From positions 1 to 57,855 of the forward strand of contig JADZEW010000005.1 of assembly GCA_020850325.1 (NCBI GenBank): a DNA stretch of 57,855 bases, read 5' to 3'. The translations under genes were made by a program, and so were the position numbers. The notes beneath the pieces were generated by a model, which saw only the letters and a program-made list of their open reading frames with translations, made no database searches and was not told where the DNA came from. This DNA is from Methanoregulaceae archaeon. Lineage in GTDB: Bacteria; Armatimonadota; Fimbriimonadia; Fimbriimonadales; Fimbriimonadaceae. Numbering within the stretch: position 1 is the stretch's first letter; every line of letters begins with the position of its first letter. Of the stretch, positions 34,748 through 44,500 are shown piece by piece.

Positions 34748-34849
34748 ATGCCAGGGCTCATCGACGGCTTCATAGCTGCGAACGGCGCCGCCCCCACGTT
34801 GGGCAACGGCACCCGAACCGTTCGAGAGCGCGCGAAGCTGAAACGATAG
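34748..34849 (+). CDS. Possible 33-residue leader peptide before rplC
   Basis: ATG to TAG with a basic, Arg/Lys-rich end (RTVRERAKLKR). It lies wholly within the predicted leader of the ribosomal operon. No good Shine-Dalgarno site precedes it. It could be a regulatory upstream frame or chance. Confidence 0.25.
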   Translation: MPGLIDGFIAANGAAPTLGNGTRTVRERAKLKR

Positions 34850-34894
34850 AAATCTCATGTGTTCGCCGATGGCGAATGCAGCAAGGAGTGTTGA

Positions 34895-35521
34895 ATGCTG
34901 CCGGGAATCCTCGGAACTAAGATAGGAATGACCCACCTCTTCACAGAAGAGGGAAAAATGGTGCCGGTGACCGTCATCCAGGCGGGGCCGGTGTACGTTA
35001 CGCAGATCAAGACGATCGAGCGTGACGGATACGCCGCTGTCCAGGTTGGCTACGGCGACGCGAAGGAGAAGCAACTCACCTTCCCGAAGTACGGCCACCT
35101 GAAGAAAGCCAACGTGAGCAAGAATCTGCGCACGCTGCGTGAGTTCCGAGTCGATGCCGTTGACGGCGTCGAACTTGGCCAGGAGATCACCGCCGACATC
35201 TTCGCCCCGGGTGAGGAGATCACGGTGACGGGAATCAGCAAGGGCCGCGGCTTCGCCGGCGGCGTCAAGCGGTACCACTTCCGAGGTCAGCACATGACTC
35301 ACGGCTACATGACGCACCGCCGACCCCTCTCCAGTGGTGCGACCGGTCCTCAGCGCGTCTTCAAAGGCACCAAGAAGCCGGGGCGCATGGGAACCGATCG
35401 CGTGACCCAAAAGGGAATGCAGGTGTTCCAAGTCGACGTCGAGCGCGGACTCATCCTGGTGACCGGTAGCGTCCCCGGCCCGAACGGCGCCCTCGTGACC
35501 ATCAACAAGGCGGTCAGGTAA
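34895..35521 (+). CDS. rplC: 50S ribosomal protein L3
   Basis: 208 residues. The start is MLPGILGTKIGMTHLFTEEGKMVPVTVI, and the central loop that reaches the peptidyl transferase centre has HGYMTHRRPLSSGATGPQRVFKGTKKPGRMG, including the Gln that is methylated in E. coli. It binds the 3' end of 23S rRNA and nucleates 50S assembly. The start follows GCAAGGAGTGTTG. It is the first gene of this operon; rpsJ, which usually precedes rplC, is not here. Confidence 0.97.
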   Translation: MLPGILGTKIGMTHLFTEEGKMVPVTVIQAGPVYVTQIKTIERDGYAAVQVGYGDAKEKQLTFPKYGHLKKANVSKNLRTLREFRVDAVDGVELGQEITADIFAPGEEITVTGISKGRGFAGGVKRYHFRGQHMTHGYMTHRRPLSSGATGPQRVFKGTKKPGRMGTDRVTQKGMQVFQVDVERGLILVTGSVPGPNGALVTINKAVR

Positions 35522-35523
35522 CC

Positions 35524-36183
35524 ATGGCAAATCTCGAAATCAAGAGCACAGCCGGCAAGAAGGTCGGCACGCATAAGCTCAGCGAAGCGATCTTGGCAGC
35601 AAAGCCGGATCCGTCGGTCGTCCATCGGACGGTCGTCGCTGAGGAAGCCAACTCGCGACAGGGTACGCAGAGTGCCAGGACGCGATCGGAAGTCCGCGGC
35701 GGTGGTCGAAAGCCGTACAAGCAGAAGAAGACCGGTAACGCCCGACAGGGAACGATCCGGGCTCCCCACTTTACGCATGGCGGCATGGCCTTCGCGGTCA
35801 AGCCTCGCGATTACGACAAGAAGGTCAACAAGAAGGAGCGCCGGGCCGCGATCCTTGGTGTTCTGAACGCCAAGATCGAGTCGGGTGATCTTCAGGTTGT
35901 CGATCAAATCGTGTTCGCTGCGCCGAAGACGAAGGATGCGACCGCATTCCTCGCCGCGGTTGGCGTTGCTGACGCGAGAAGGGTGCTGATCATCATCCCC
36001 GCCATCGATGAGAAGACTTACCGCAGCTTCCGCAACCTGCCGAACGTGGTGGTGAAGACCGCCCCGAGCACGAGCGCAGAGGCTAAGACCGACGTATTCT
36101 CCGCGCGTGACCTTGCGGTTGCCCACAAGATCGTGGTCGCCCAAGACGCGCTCAAGCAGATCGAGGAGGTCTGGGCGAAGTGA
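35524..36183 (+). CDS. rplD: 50S ribosomal protein L4
   Basis: 219 residues. The basic loop that lines the peptide exit tunnel is present: SARTRSEVRGGGRKPYKQKKTGNARQGTIRAPHFTHGGMAFAVKPRDY. In E. coli L4 also represses its own operon, by attenuation and by blocking translation; whether this holds here is unknown. It begins two bases after the rplC stop. Confidence 0.97.
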   Translation: MANLEIKSTAGKKVGTHKLSEAILAAKPDPSVVHRTVVAEEANSRQGTQSARTRSEVRGGGRKPYKQKKTGNARQGTIRAPHFTHGGMAFAVKPRDYDKKVNKKERRAAILGVLNAKIESGDLQVVDQIVFAAPKTKDATAFLAAVGVADARRVLIIIPAIDEKTYRSFRNLPNVVVKTAPSTSAEAKTDVFSARDLAVAHKIVVAQDALKQIEEVWAK

Positions 36184-36521
36184 AGAGCTGCTACGACATC
36201 ATTGTGAAGCCCCACATCACCGAGCGGTCGGTGTCTGCCTCTTATGGCGACCCCCGAATCCGGGACGAGAAGGATCTTCAGCGAAAGTACACGTTCATCG
36301 TGGCTCCGGATGCCAACAAGATCGAGATCAAGCGGGCCATCGAGGAGATTTACAACGCGGGCAAGAAGGACGACGAGAAGATTGCCGTCGAGACGGTCCG
36401 CACGATCAACATGGCTGCCAAGAAGCGGCGTGTGGGTGCGCGAACCGGCTATCGAGCCGCTCGCAAGAAGGCCATCATCACGCTCGCCAAGGGCCAGTTG
36501 CTAGAGGATTACGGAGTCTAA
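36180..36521 (+). CDS. rplW: 50S ribosomal protein L23
   Basis: 113 residues from a GTG that overlaps the rplD stop by four bases. It has [13 protein letters not shown], then the strand [24 protein letters not shown], and the end [16 protein letters not shown]23 sits at the tunnel exit and docks trigger factor and SRP. Slightly longer than the E. coli protein because of an insertion before KYTFIV ([12 protein letters not shown]). Confidence 0.95.
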   Translation: MKSCYDIIVKPHITERSVSASYGDPRIRDEKDLQRKYTFIVAPDANKIEIKRAIEEIYNAGKKDDEKIAVETVRTINMAAKKRRVGARTGYRAARKKAIITLAKGQLLEDYGV

Positions 36522-36522
36522 G

Positions 36523-37356
36523 ATGCCAGTCAAGCGTATGAAACCGACTTCGCCGGGGCGCCGTTTTAAGGTCGCCTCGACGTACGCCGAAGTCACCAAA
36601 GGCAAGCCTGAAAAGAAGCTGACCTCTTCGATTAGCAAGAGTGGCGGCCGCAACGGCACGGGACGCATCACGTCGTTCAACCGGGGTGGCGGCAACAAGC
36701 AGCGCTACCGGATGGTCGACTTCAAGCGGAACAAGGATGGCATCGATGCCAAGGTCGCCGCGATCGAATACGATCCGAACCGCACCTGCCGCATCGCATT
36801 GCTCCACTACATGGACGGCGAGAAGCGATACATCCTCGCGCCGAAGAATCTTGCGGTGGGCACCATGGTGCGTAGCGGCGAGGGTGCCGACATCCTCCCC
36901 GGCCACACGCTCGAGCTTCGAAACATTCCGCTCGGTACGCTCGTTCACAACATCGAGCTGAACCCGGGCCGCGGTGGCCAGATCGTCCGGTCTGCCGGCG
37001 CAGCCGCCCAGGTGATGGCAAAGGAAGGACTTTACGTCACGCTTCGTCTGCCCAGCGGCGAGATGCGCATGGTGCACGCCACCTGCCGAGCCACCGTCGG
37101 TGAGGTCGGCAACGCCGAGCACGAGAACGAATCGATCGGTAAGGCCGGTAAGAACCGAGGACTCGGCCGCAAGCCGCACGTCCGCGGCGTCGTCAAGTCC
37201 CCGCGAGACCACCCCCATGGTGGTGGCGAAGCGAAGTCGCCGGTTGGCCGTAAGAAGGGCCCCGTCGATCGCTGGGGCAATAAGGCTCTGGGTGAGCGAA
37301 CTCGAAAGAACAAGCGCACCGACAAGTTCATTGTTCGACGGAGGTCGAAGAAGTAA
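36523..37356 (+). CDS. rplB: 50S ribosomal protein L2
   Basis: 277 residues, the normal length. It has the N-terminal [10 protein letters not shown], the central [28 protein letters not shown], and the conserved peptidyl-transferase-side segment [25 protein letters not shown], with the essential His. It is needed for subunit joining. It begins one base after the rplW stop. Confidence 0.98.
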   Translation: MPVKRMKPTSPGRRFKVASTYAEVTKGKPEKKLTSSISKSGGRNGTGRITSFNRGGGNKQRYRMVDFKRNKDGIDAKVAAIEYDPNRTCRIALLHYMDGEKRYILAPKNLAVGTMVRSGEGADILPGHTLELRNIPLGTLVHNIELNPGRGGQIVRSAGAAAQVMAKEGLYVTLRLPSGEMRMVHATCRATVGEVGNAEHENESIGKAGKNRGLGRKPHVRGVVKSPRDHPHGGGEAKSPVGRKKGPVDRWGNKALGERTRKNKRTDKFIVRRRSKK

Positions 37357-37406
37357 TCGCAAGTGCACTGCCCGCCCGCAAGGGCGATGGTTAACACAGG
37401 AGACAA

Positions 37407-37694
37407 ATGGCAAGAAGCTTAAAAAAGGGGTTCTTCGTGGACGATCACCTTATGAAGAAGGTGCTCACCATGAATGTATCCGGTGAGAAGAAACTGATCA
37501 AGACGTGGTCGCGACGTTCGACCATCACGCCCGATTTCGTGGGTCACACCTTTGCGGTCCACGACGGCCGAAAGCACGTTCCGGTGTTCGTCACCGAGAA
37601 CATGATCGGCCACAAGTTGGGCGAGTTCGCGCCGACGCGAACGTACCGAGGCCACGGAGGATCGCTTCCGGAACGGGGGACCAAGATCCGCTAA
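37407..37694 (+). CDS. rpsS: 30S ribosomal protein S19
   Basis: 95 residues with [69 protein letters not shown]. It binds 16S rRNA in the head of the 30S subunit together with S13. It is preceded by AGGAGA and separated from rplB by 50 bases without structure of note. Confidence 0.97.
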   Translation: MARSLKKGFFVDDHLMKKVLTMNVSGEKKLIKTWSRRSTITPDFVGHTFAVHDGRKHVPVFVTENMIGHKLGEFAPTRTYRGHGGSLPERGTKIR

Positions 37695-37712
37695 GGCGGT
37701 TGGTAAGGAAAG

Positions 37713-38315
37713 ATGCAAGTACAAGCTGTAGCCAAATACATCCGGGTCCAACCTCGTAAGGTGCGGATCGTGGCCGATGAGGTCAACGGAAAGCCCGCCG
37801 CCCAGTGCGTCGCTGAGCTCCGTTATCACACGAGTAAGAGCGCGCAAGCGCTTCGAAAGGTGCTCATCAGCGCCATGGCCAACGCCCGAGAGAATCATGG
37901 AGTCGATCCTGAGAATCTGCGCATCGCGCGAATCATGGTGGACGAGGGTCCAAGCATGAAGCGGATGATGCCTCGCGCCATGGGTCGCGGCAATCGGATT
38001 CTCAAGAAGACGAGCCACATCACGGTGATTGTCGAAGAGTTCGAACCGGCTGGCGCCGTCAAGCCGCATGGCACGAAGTCCAAGCCGCGACCGACGTTCG
38101 CCGCGCCGAAGAAGGGCAAGAAGAAGGCAGAAGAGAAGGCTGAGGAAGTGGTGGAAGCCGCTGCTCCGGTCGTCGAAGAAGTCGTCGAGACGCCTGCCGT
38201 CGAAGAAGTTGTAGAGGCCGCCCCGGAAGAGACTCCGGCTGAGCCCGAAACGGTTGCCGAAGCACCGGCCGAAGAGCCGGCAGCGGAAGCCAACGAAGAG
38301 GAGAAGGGAGCTTAA
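37713..38315 (+). CDS. rplV: 50S ribosomal protein L22 with long acidic tail
   Basis: 200 residues. Residues 1-112 are a normal L22: [24 protein letters not shown], the beta-hairpin tip [31 protein letters not shown]. From about 113 there is a Lys-rich linker ([17 protein letters not shown]). Roughly 70 residues dominated by Glu, Ala, Val and Pro follow and end in EEEKGA. Most L22 proteins stop near residue 115. The tail lies on the outer side of the ribosome and could act as a flexible acidic arm. rpsC starts on the base after the stop. Confidence 0.95.
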   Translation: MQVQAVAKYIRVQPRKVRIVADEVNGKPAAQCVAELRYHTSKSAQALRKVLISAMANARENHGVDPENLRIARIMVDEGPSMKRMMPRAMGRGNRILKKTSHITVIVEEFEPAGAVKPHGTKSKPRPTFAAPKKGKKKAEEKAEEVVEAAAPVVEEVVETPAVEEVVEAAPEETPAEPETVAEAPAEEPAAEANEEEKGA

Positions 38316-39026
38316 ATGGGCCAGAAGATTCATCCCGTCGGTTTTCGCGTCGGCGTTATCCGAGGCTTCGACAGCCATTGGTTTTACGGTAAGAAGGGCT
38401 ACGGTCCTGCGCTGGTGTTGGACGAGAAGATCCGACGGTTCATCCGGAACCGGTACGGTCTCGGCAACATTTCTCGCGTCGAGATTGAGCGCGCCGCCAA
38501 CCGTGTGAAGGTCAACATCTTCACCGCGCGGCCCGGCGCGATCATCGGCCGCGGCGGCAAGGGCATCGACGAACTGACCGACAACCTGAACTACCTCGTT
38601 CGCCGTATCGATGCGACGAACGTGGTGCAGGTGAACGTCACCGAAGTCCGCCAGCCGGAAGTCGATGCGCAGCTCGTGGCCGAGAACATCGCCACGCAGC
38701 TCGAGCGCCGAATCTCGCATCGCCGGGCCATGCGCCAATCCATGACGCGTGCTCAGCGAATGAACGCGCGAGGCATGAAGGTGCACGTGGCCGGTCGTCT
38801 CAACGGGTCGGAAATCGCCCGCAGCGAAGGCGATAAGTTCGGCAAGATTCCGCTGCACACACTGCGCGCTGATATCGACTACGGGTTCGCCACCGCCCGA
38901 ACGGTCTACGGATCGATCGGTGTGAAGGTCTGGATCTACAAGGGCGAAGTGCTCCCTGAGCGGCGCACCCAGGAAAGACGCTCTGCGGCTGAAACCGAAG
39001 GAGGAACCGAAGATGTTAATGCCTAA
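38316..39026 (+). CDS. rpsC: 30S ribosomal protein S3
   Basis: 236 residues. It starts [23 protein letters not shown]. The KH domain has the loop [14 protein letters not shown], and the C-terminal domain has the helicase-site basic patch ([35 protein letters not shown]). It lies at the mRNA entry channel. The short C-terminal tail is charged ([22 protein letters not shown]). It overlaps rplP by 14 bases. Confidence 0.97.
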   Translation: MGQKIHPVGFRVGVIRGFDSHWFYGKKGYGPALVLDEKIRRFIRNRYGLGNISRVEIERAANRVKVNIFTARPGAIIGRGGKGIDELTDNLNYLVRRIDATNVVQVNVTEVRQPEVDAQLVAENIATQLERRISHRRAMRQSMTRAQRMNARGMKVHVAGRLNGSEIARSEGDKFGKIPLHTLRADIDYGFATARTVYGSIGVKVWIYKGEVLPERRTQERRSAAETEGGTEDVNA

Positions 39027-39474
39027 GCGAACCAAGTTCCGCAAACAGCATCGCGGACGTCGTGCCGGTAAGGCAACTCGTGGCAACACGGTCGCCTTCG
39101 GCGAATATGGCCTCGTCGCCATGGACGCCGCCTGGATCACCAGCCGTCAGATCGAATCCGCTCGTATCGCCATGACCCGCCACATCAAGCGTGGCGGAAA
39201 GGTGTGGATCCGCATCTTCCCCGACAAGCCCTTCACCAAGAAGCCGCTCGAGCAGCGCATGGGTAAGGGTAAGGCGGGCGTCGAAGGCTGGGTCGCCGTC
39301 GTCAAGCCGGGCCGCGTCATGTTCGAAATGAACGGCGTTCCGGTCGATGTGGCGAAGGAAGCCATGCGACTTGCCATGCACAAACTGCCGATCAAGTGTC
39401 GGTTCGTGACCAAGGCCGAGCTCGAAGCCGAAGCTGCCGCCGCACTTGCGGCCAGCACGGGGACGGAGGCCTAA
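39013..39474 (+). CDS. rplP: 50S ribosomal protein L16
   Basis: 153 residues. [32 protein letters not shown] and [26 protein letters not shown] are typical. It helps position A-site tRNA. GGAGG eight bases upstream favours the first ATG (MLMPKRT) over the second, which would be the usual family start. The last ten or so residues ([12 protein letters not shown]) extend past the normal end. Confidence 0.96.
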   Translation: MLMPKRTKFRKQHRGRRAGKATRGNTVAFGEYGLVAMDAAWITSRQIESARIAMTRHIKRGGKVWIRIFPDKPFTKKPLEQRMGKGKAGVEGWVAVVKPGRVMFEMNGVPVDVAKEAMRLAMHKLPIKCRFVTKAELEAEAAAALAASTGTEA

Positions 39475-39479
39475 CGCTT

Positions 39480-39686
39480 ATGAAGAACCTGAAATCGAAA
39501 GAACTCCGCGAGAAGTCGGTGCCTGAGCTGGAAGAGATGCTCCTACAAGAGAAGGCGTCGCTGTACAAGGCGCGCCGTGACTTGGTCTTCCGACAGATGA
39601 CCGACACGGCCAGCCTCAAGATTCGGCGACACAACATCGCCCGGATCCACACCCTCATCACCGAGAAGAAGGGAGGTCAAGCGTAA
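39480..39686 (+). CDS. rpmC: 50S ribosomal protein L29
   Basis: 68 residues, two antiparallel helices: [32 protein letters not shown] and [20 protein letters not shown]. It sits near L23 at the tunnel exit. Its stop overlaps the rpsQ start by one base. Confidence 0.95.
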   Translation: MKNLKSKELREKSVPELEEMLLQEKASLYKARRDLVFRQMTDTASLKIRRHNIARIHTLITEKKGGQA

Positions 39687-39961
39687 TGGCTGCTACTGAG
39701 AACAACGCCGCCGAGCGCGCGGGCCGAAAGATCCGCGTCGGTCTGGTGACCTCGAACAAGATGGAGAAGACGGTCGTCGTGAAGATCGAGCGCCGCGTGC
39801 AGCACGCGCTGTACAGCAAGGTCCTCATCCGAACGAACAAGCTGAAAGCGCATGACGAACTCAGCTGCGACATCGGCGATACCGTCGAGATCATGGAGAC
39901 CCGCCCGCTCAGCAAGGACAAGCGCTGGCGAGTCACCCGCATCATCGAAAAGGTGAAGTAA
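39686..39961 (+). CDS. rpsQ: 30S ribosomal protein S17
   Basis: 91 residues. OB-fold with [33 protein letters not shown] and [26 protein letters not shown]. It binds helices 7 and 11 of 16S rRNA early in assembly. A short N-terminal addition ([13 protein letters not shown]) precedes the fold. Confidence 0.96.
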   Translation: MAATENNAAERAGRKIRVGLVTSNKMEKTVVVKIERRVQHALYSKVLIRTNKLKAHDELSCDIGDTVEIMETRPLSKDKRWRVTRIIEKVK

Positions 39962-40018
39962 TCCGGCTGGGTGGGGGCGCACTCCTCCATCCGCCATTGA
40001 ACGAAGGAACGCATAGCA

Positions 40019-40402
40019 ATGATTCAACAGTTTACGAGACTGAAAGTGGCCGACAACTCCGGTGCCCGGAATGTCATGTGCATTCGTGTACTCAAGGGTT
40101 CGCAGCCGCGCTATGGCCGAGTTGGCGACATCATCGTCGCTTCGGTCAAGGTTGCCACGCCGAACATGCCGGTCAAGAAGGGTGATGTCATCCAGGCTGT
40201 GATCGTCCGCACGAAGCGGATGACCCGCCGGAGCGACGGCAGCACCGTCCGATTCGACGACAACGCTTGTGTGCTCGTCACCAAGAAGCCGAAGGATGCG
40301 GAGTACGATCCTCGCGGCACCCGCGTCTTTGGCCCCGTGGCCCGCGAACTGCGCGACAAGAACTTCATGAAGATCGTGTCGCTGGCCCCCGAGGTGGTCT
40401 AA
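40019..40402 (+). CDS. rplN: 50S ribosomal protein L14
   Basis: 127 residues, starting [27 protein letters not shown] and ending [12 protein letters not shown]. The loop [18 protein letters not shown] is conserved. It binds at the subunit interface next to L19. The 57-base gap before it has a GAAGGAA Shine-Dalgarno site. The family usually has 122-124 residues, so it is slightly long (insert near KPKDAEYD). Confidence 0.97.
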   Translation: MIQQFTRLKVADNSGARNVMCIRVLKGSQPRYGRVGDIIVASVKVATPNMPVKKGDVIQAVIVRTKRMTRRSDGSTVRFDDNACVLVTKKPKDAEYDPRGTRVFGPVARELRDKNFMKIVSLAPEVV

Positions 40403-40406
40403 CAAC

Positions 40407-40817
40407 ATGCCTACCAAAGCTGAACTTAAGCAACAGAAGCAACACATCAAACTGAAAGTCCGAAAGGGCGACAAGGTGATGATCATCGCCGGCAAGGACA
40501 AGGGTCAAGTCGGTGTGGTCGCAGTCGTCGCGCCCAAGGAGCAGAAGGTTCTAGTGCTTCAAGAGAATCCGGAGAACCCCGAGGAGTTTCTGCCCCTGAA
40601 CGCCGCGATCAAGCATCGCAAGGCGCGCTATCAGGGCGAGCGCTCGGCGCGGGTTCGCATTCCGGTGCCGATCCACGTGAGCAACGTGATGGTGCTGGAC
40701 CCGAAGACCGGCGCACCCTCCCGCGTGGGTCGCAGGAAGGAAGACGGCAAGATCGTCCGCTATGCAAAGAAGAGCGGCGAGAACCTGCCCGACGTCGAAG
40801 CAATCAACAAGGGGTAA
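40407..40817 (+). CDS. rplX: 50S ribosomal protein L24
   Basis: 136 residues. The KOW motif is KLKVRKGDKVMIIAGKDKGQVGVVAVV, and the C-terminal HVSNVMVLDPKTGAPSRVGRR is typical. L24 starts 50S assembly at the 5' end of 23S rRNA. It is longer than E. coli L24 (104) because of an insert (LQENPENPEEFLPLNAAIKHRKAR) and an N-terminal Lys/Gln-rich stretch. Confidence 0.95.
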   Translation: MPTKAELKQQKQHIKLKVRKGDKVMIIAGKDKGQVGVVAVVAPKEQKVLVLQENPENPEEFLPLNAAIKHRKARYQGERSARVRIPVPIHVSNVMVLDPKTGAPSRVGRRKEDGKIVRYAKKSGENLPDVEAINKG

Positions 40818-40876
40818 TCCACCCCTACTTCCCATAGGCCTGGTCGGTAATCAGGCTGCCGAAACGAGAAAAGAAC

Positions 40877-41458
40877 ATGTCTAGGAAAGATAAAAACGCA
40901 CCGACGGTGACGGGCACGCTGCCTTCCCCCCGTCTCAAGAAGGTCTACAAGGATACGGTTCTCCCCAAGTTGATGGAGGACTTCAAGTACACGTCGGTGA
41001 TGCAGGCACCGCGCTTGGAGAAGATCGTCATCAACATGGGCACCGGCATCGACGAGAAGCATCTCGAGAACTCGATCCGCGACCTCACGCTGATCTCCGG
41101 CCAGAAGCCGATCGCCACCGTTTCCCGAAAGGCGATTTCGAACTTCAAACTCCGCGAGGGAATGAAGATCGGCTGCAAGGTCACGCTCCGCGGTGATCGT
41201 GCCATGCACTTCTTGGACAAGTTGGCGACGGTCGTTCTGCCGCGCATCCGCGACTTCCAGGGCCTCTCGCCGAACTCTTTCGACGGCCGCGGCAACTACG
41301 CGTTGGGCCTGAAAGAGCAGTTGGTGTTCCCCGAAATCCCCTACGACACTTTCGACCGCATCCGTGGTATGGACATTGTCATCTGCACGACGGCGAAGAC
41401 GGACGATGAAGCGCGCGTCTTCCTGAAGTCGATGGGCATGCCGCTCCGCGACAAGTAG
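40877..41458 (+). CDS. rplE: 50S ribosomal protein L5
   Basis: 193 residues. [32 protein letters not shown], the conserved [18 protein letters not shown], and the end [21 protein letters not shown] match the family, which binds 5S rRNA. The first 18 residues are an added polar tail. It is the last gene of the operon: a strong terminator follows 21 bases later. The normal next gene, rpsN (S14), is absent. Confidence 0.97.
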   Translation: MSRKDKNAPTVTGTLPSPRLKKVYKDTVLPKLMEDFKYTSVMQAPRLEKIVINMGTGIDEKHLENSIRDLTLISGQKPIATVSRKAISNFKLREGMKIGCKVTLRGDRAMHFLDKLATVVLPRIRDFQGLSPNSFDGRGNYALGLKEQLVFPEIPYDTFDRIRGMDIVICTTAKTDDEARVFLKSMGMPLRDK

Positions 41459-41479
41459 AGCCCGGCAACGCCAGATAAG

Positions 41480-41516
41480 AGCTGGCCTGAAGCACTGCTT
41501 CGGGCCAGCTTTCCTT
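41480..41516 (+). terminator. Terminator closing the ribosomal operon after rplE
   Basis: AGCTGGCCTGAAGC pairs with GCTTCGGGCCAGCT (14 pairs including one G-U) over a 3-base loop, followed by TTCCTTACTC. Confidence 0.85.
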
Positions 41517-41533
41517 ACTCCTGGAGGCGGAGG

Positions 41534-41562
41534 TTGCCAGATTCAGCAACTCATGCTAGACT
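41534..41562 (+). promoter_or_regulatory. Promoter of the helicase-nuclease gene, leaderless type
   Basis: TTGCCA, a 17-base spacer and TAGACT. The box ends 6 bases before the ATG, so transcription should begin at the start codon. No Shine-Dalgarno site is present. Confidence 0.78.
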
Positions 41563-41568
41563 CGTGGG

Positions 41569-44500
41569 ATGCACTCTTCGAACGAGGAGTACGTTCGCAT
41601 CCAGATCGAGGCCCTTCGCGAGAAGCTCCTCGATCTTACGTTGCGCAACCGGATGCTCAACTACAAGCCGTCAAAGCGGTTGAGCGTTGTAATCGAGGGC
41701 GAAGACTCCCAGACGCTCTACAGCCTTCTTGTCGATGAGGGCAAGCGCTTTTCCTTCATTGGCAAGCCGGATCCCGTTCGCTCGGATCCTGGGGACTCGA
41801 CCAGCGAACCTAAGGACTACTCAGATGACGTCTCCATGTCTCGCTTTCGGGAAGAGGCGATCGCCGAACTTGACGGATATCTCGGCCATGCTGCCGTTCC
41901 CGTCGACAAAGCAGATACAAAGCTGTCGACGACCGAATACGAGTCCGTGCTTCAGGCCAAGCTGAGGACGATTCGGCGAGAGGCCAACCTCGTCAATGAA
42001 GAGCTCGGCGTCAACACGCTCTTCTTGACACTGGGAGTACTGGAGTGGCAAGAATCTGAAGCCAAGGTGTGCAAAGCTCCGTTGGTGTTCGTGCCAGTTC
42101 GGCTCGATCAGCTGGCCAATGGTCAAGTTCGGCTCGTTCATGAGGGCGGCGACGCAGGCGTGAACCTGCCGCTTGCGGCCAAGCTCGGTGAGTTCAATCT
42201 TCGCATGCCCGAGTGGACAGACGACAAGCCGCTCATCACCTATGTGAACGAAGTTGCAGGCACGATTCGCGAGCGAATGGGTTGGCGCGTCCTCCCAGAT
42301 GAGGTGCACCTAGGCTTCTTCAGCTATGAGAAGTATTCGATGTACGTCGACTTGGGTGGAGAAGCGTGGCCCGAGGGCAAGAAGCCTTGGCAGAACGCTG
42401 ACCTTGCGGCGATGCTCGGAGGCCAGGGTTACCCGCGCTCCGAATCACGGGTTACGGAGTCCAGCCAGCTCGACAGCGTTCGCCCAGTGACTGAATGCCA
42501 TGAGGTCTACGACGCTGACAGCTCTCAGACCATTGCGATGGTACGCGCCGCCGAGGGCATCTCGATGGTCGTGGAGGGCCCTCCAGGGACGGGCAAGTCT
42601 CAGACCATCACCAACATCATCGCCGAAGCGGTTGCTGCTGGTCGGACGGTCCTGTTTGTATCGGCCAAGCGAGCTGCTCTCGAAGTTGTGACGCGCCGCC
42701 TCGACGAGGCTGGACTCCATGATGTCTTTCTCGATCTGCACGATAAAGGTGCGAACCGGAAGGAGTTCTACGACGAACTCAACCGCACGGTCAAGCGGAA
42801 CCTGAAGCTAGCCGAAGAGCAGTTGAAGGTGCAGCGGTTGGCGGAGTTGCGCGAGCTTCTCAACGCCTACAGCGAAGCGGTCAACACGCCGATCGGCCGC
42901 TACGGCGTCCCCCCGTTCATCGCCATGGCACGGCTCGCCCGATTGCCCAAGGAGGATGCCGACGACCGCGCGGGTCGCATTACCTTTGAGGTTCTGAGTG
43001 GCAATTCCGTCGAGGAGATCGACCTGGCGCTCCCGAGGGTTGCCGCTCTCCAAGAGCGCATCGCTAAGATCGGTATACCGATCGAGCACCCTTTCTGGGG
43101 AGCGGAGATCGACTATCTGGACCCGTCGCTGAAGCTGGACCTCGAGACTGATCTGGCCGCGTGCCTCTCGAAGCTTGAAACCGCCCTTGCTGACTGGAGC
43201 GAGGCGGCGCGTCGACTCCGGGTCGAAGTCGAACCTACGAGTGACCATGTTCGCGTCTTGCAGGCCTGTGTTGCGCGGGCCGAAACGGCGCCGGAACTCG
43301 ACGGAGTCGCCGTGAAGGCCTCGACGTGGCGTGCCGACCAAGCCAAGGTTGAGTCGACCATTGAGGCGCTCCGATCGAGAGCTGCGGCCCGAGCCAGGCA
43401 AGCGAACACGGTTCGACCCGATGCGTGGGGTACCGACGTGGGAGGACTGCTCGTGACCTATCAGGATTGGGGTCACCGCTGGTATCGATTCCTGTCCGGC
43501 GCATTCCGCAGTGCACGCCGGCATACGCGGGCGCTCCTCGTGGAGACCGCTCCTGCGGATCCGGCAAGTCAACAGTCCGCGCTCGAGGATATCCGCACCT
43601 CCCGAGCTTCCGAAGCGTCGATTCAAGACGCCAACGGATTGATGCAACGCCTCTTTGGGGCGCAGTGGCAGGGAACGGACTCCGACGCCGAGGTCCTGAC
43701 GAAGCTCCTCGAGTGGGTGCTCTCCTTGAGAGACGAGGTCGAGCAGGGCAACATTCCCGACGGCTTGCTCGACTTCTTCGCCGGGCGCACTCCGTTGCCC
43801 GAGGCCTCGACGGCAGTCAGCCGGGCGATTGAGTCAGCGCAGGGAGCCCTCGCTGCTTATCGCGAGGTCGCTGCGATCCTCGCCTGCCCGACCAATGGAG
43901 CTGAATCGACCCCGTTCACCTTGCTGCTCGATCGCGTGCGGACCTGGCAAAGCGAACTTCCCATTCTCTCTGAGTACATCGCGTTCCGAGAAGCTCGGCG
44001 TCAAGCCCAAGCCGTCGTTCCCGCCGAAGTCATCGACGTTGCCGATTCATGGCCGGGTTCAGCCACGCGGCTGCGCGACACGTTTTTGCGCAGCTATTTT
44101 TCGGGTGTTGTCCGCCAAGCGATGCTAGAAAGGCCCGAGCTCAGGTCGTTCGAACGGCTCGGACACGAGCGGGCGATCGCCGAGTTCAAGAGCCTGGACG
44201 ACTTCAATCTTCGCTACAATCGTGCGCGAGTACGTCTCGAACATCACCGCAGGCTTCCCTCATTCGAGTCAGCAGCCGGTAACCTGCAACTTCTCAAAGT
44301 CCAGTGTGAGCTGAAGCGGAAGCACAAAGCGATTCGCTGGGCGATGGCGAAGGCTGGAGAGGCTGTGATGAGGATCAAGCCAGTCTTCATGATGAGCCCC
44401 CTCTCGGTGGCCATCCACCTGCCGCCCGAACTCCCGGCCTTCGACCTTGTGATCTTCGACGAAGCCTCTCAGATTAGACCGGAAGACGCACTCTGCGCGA

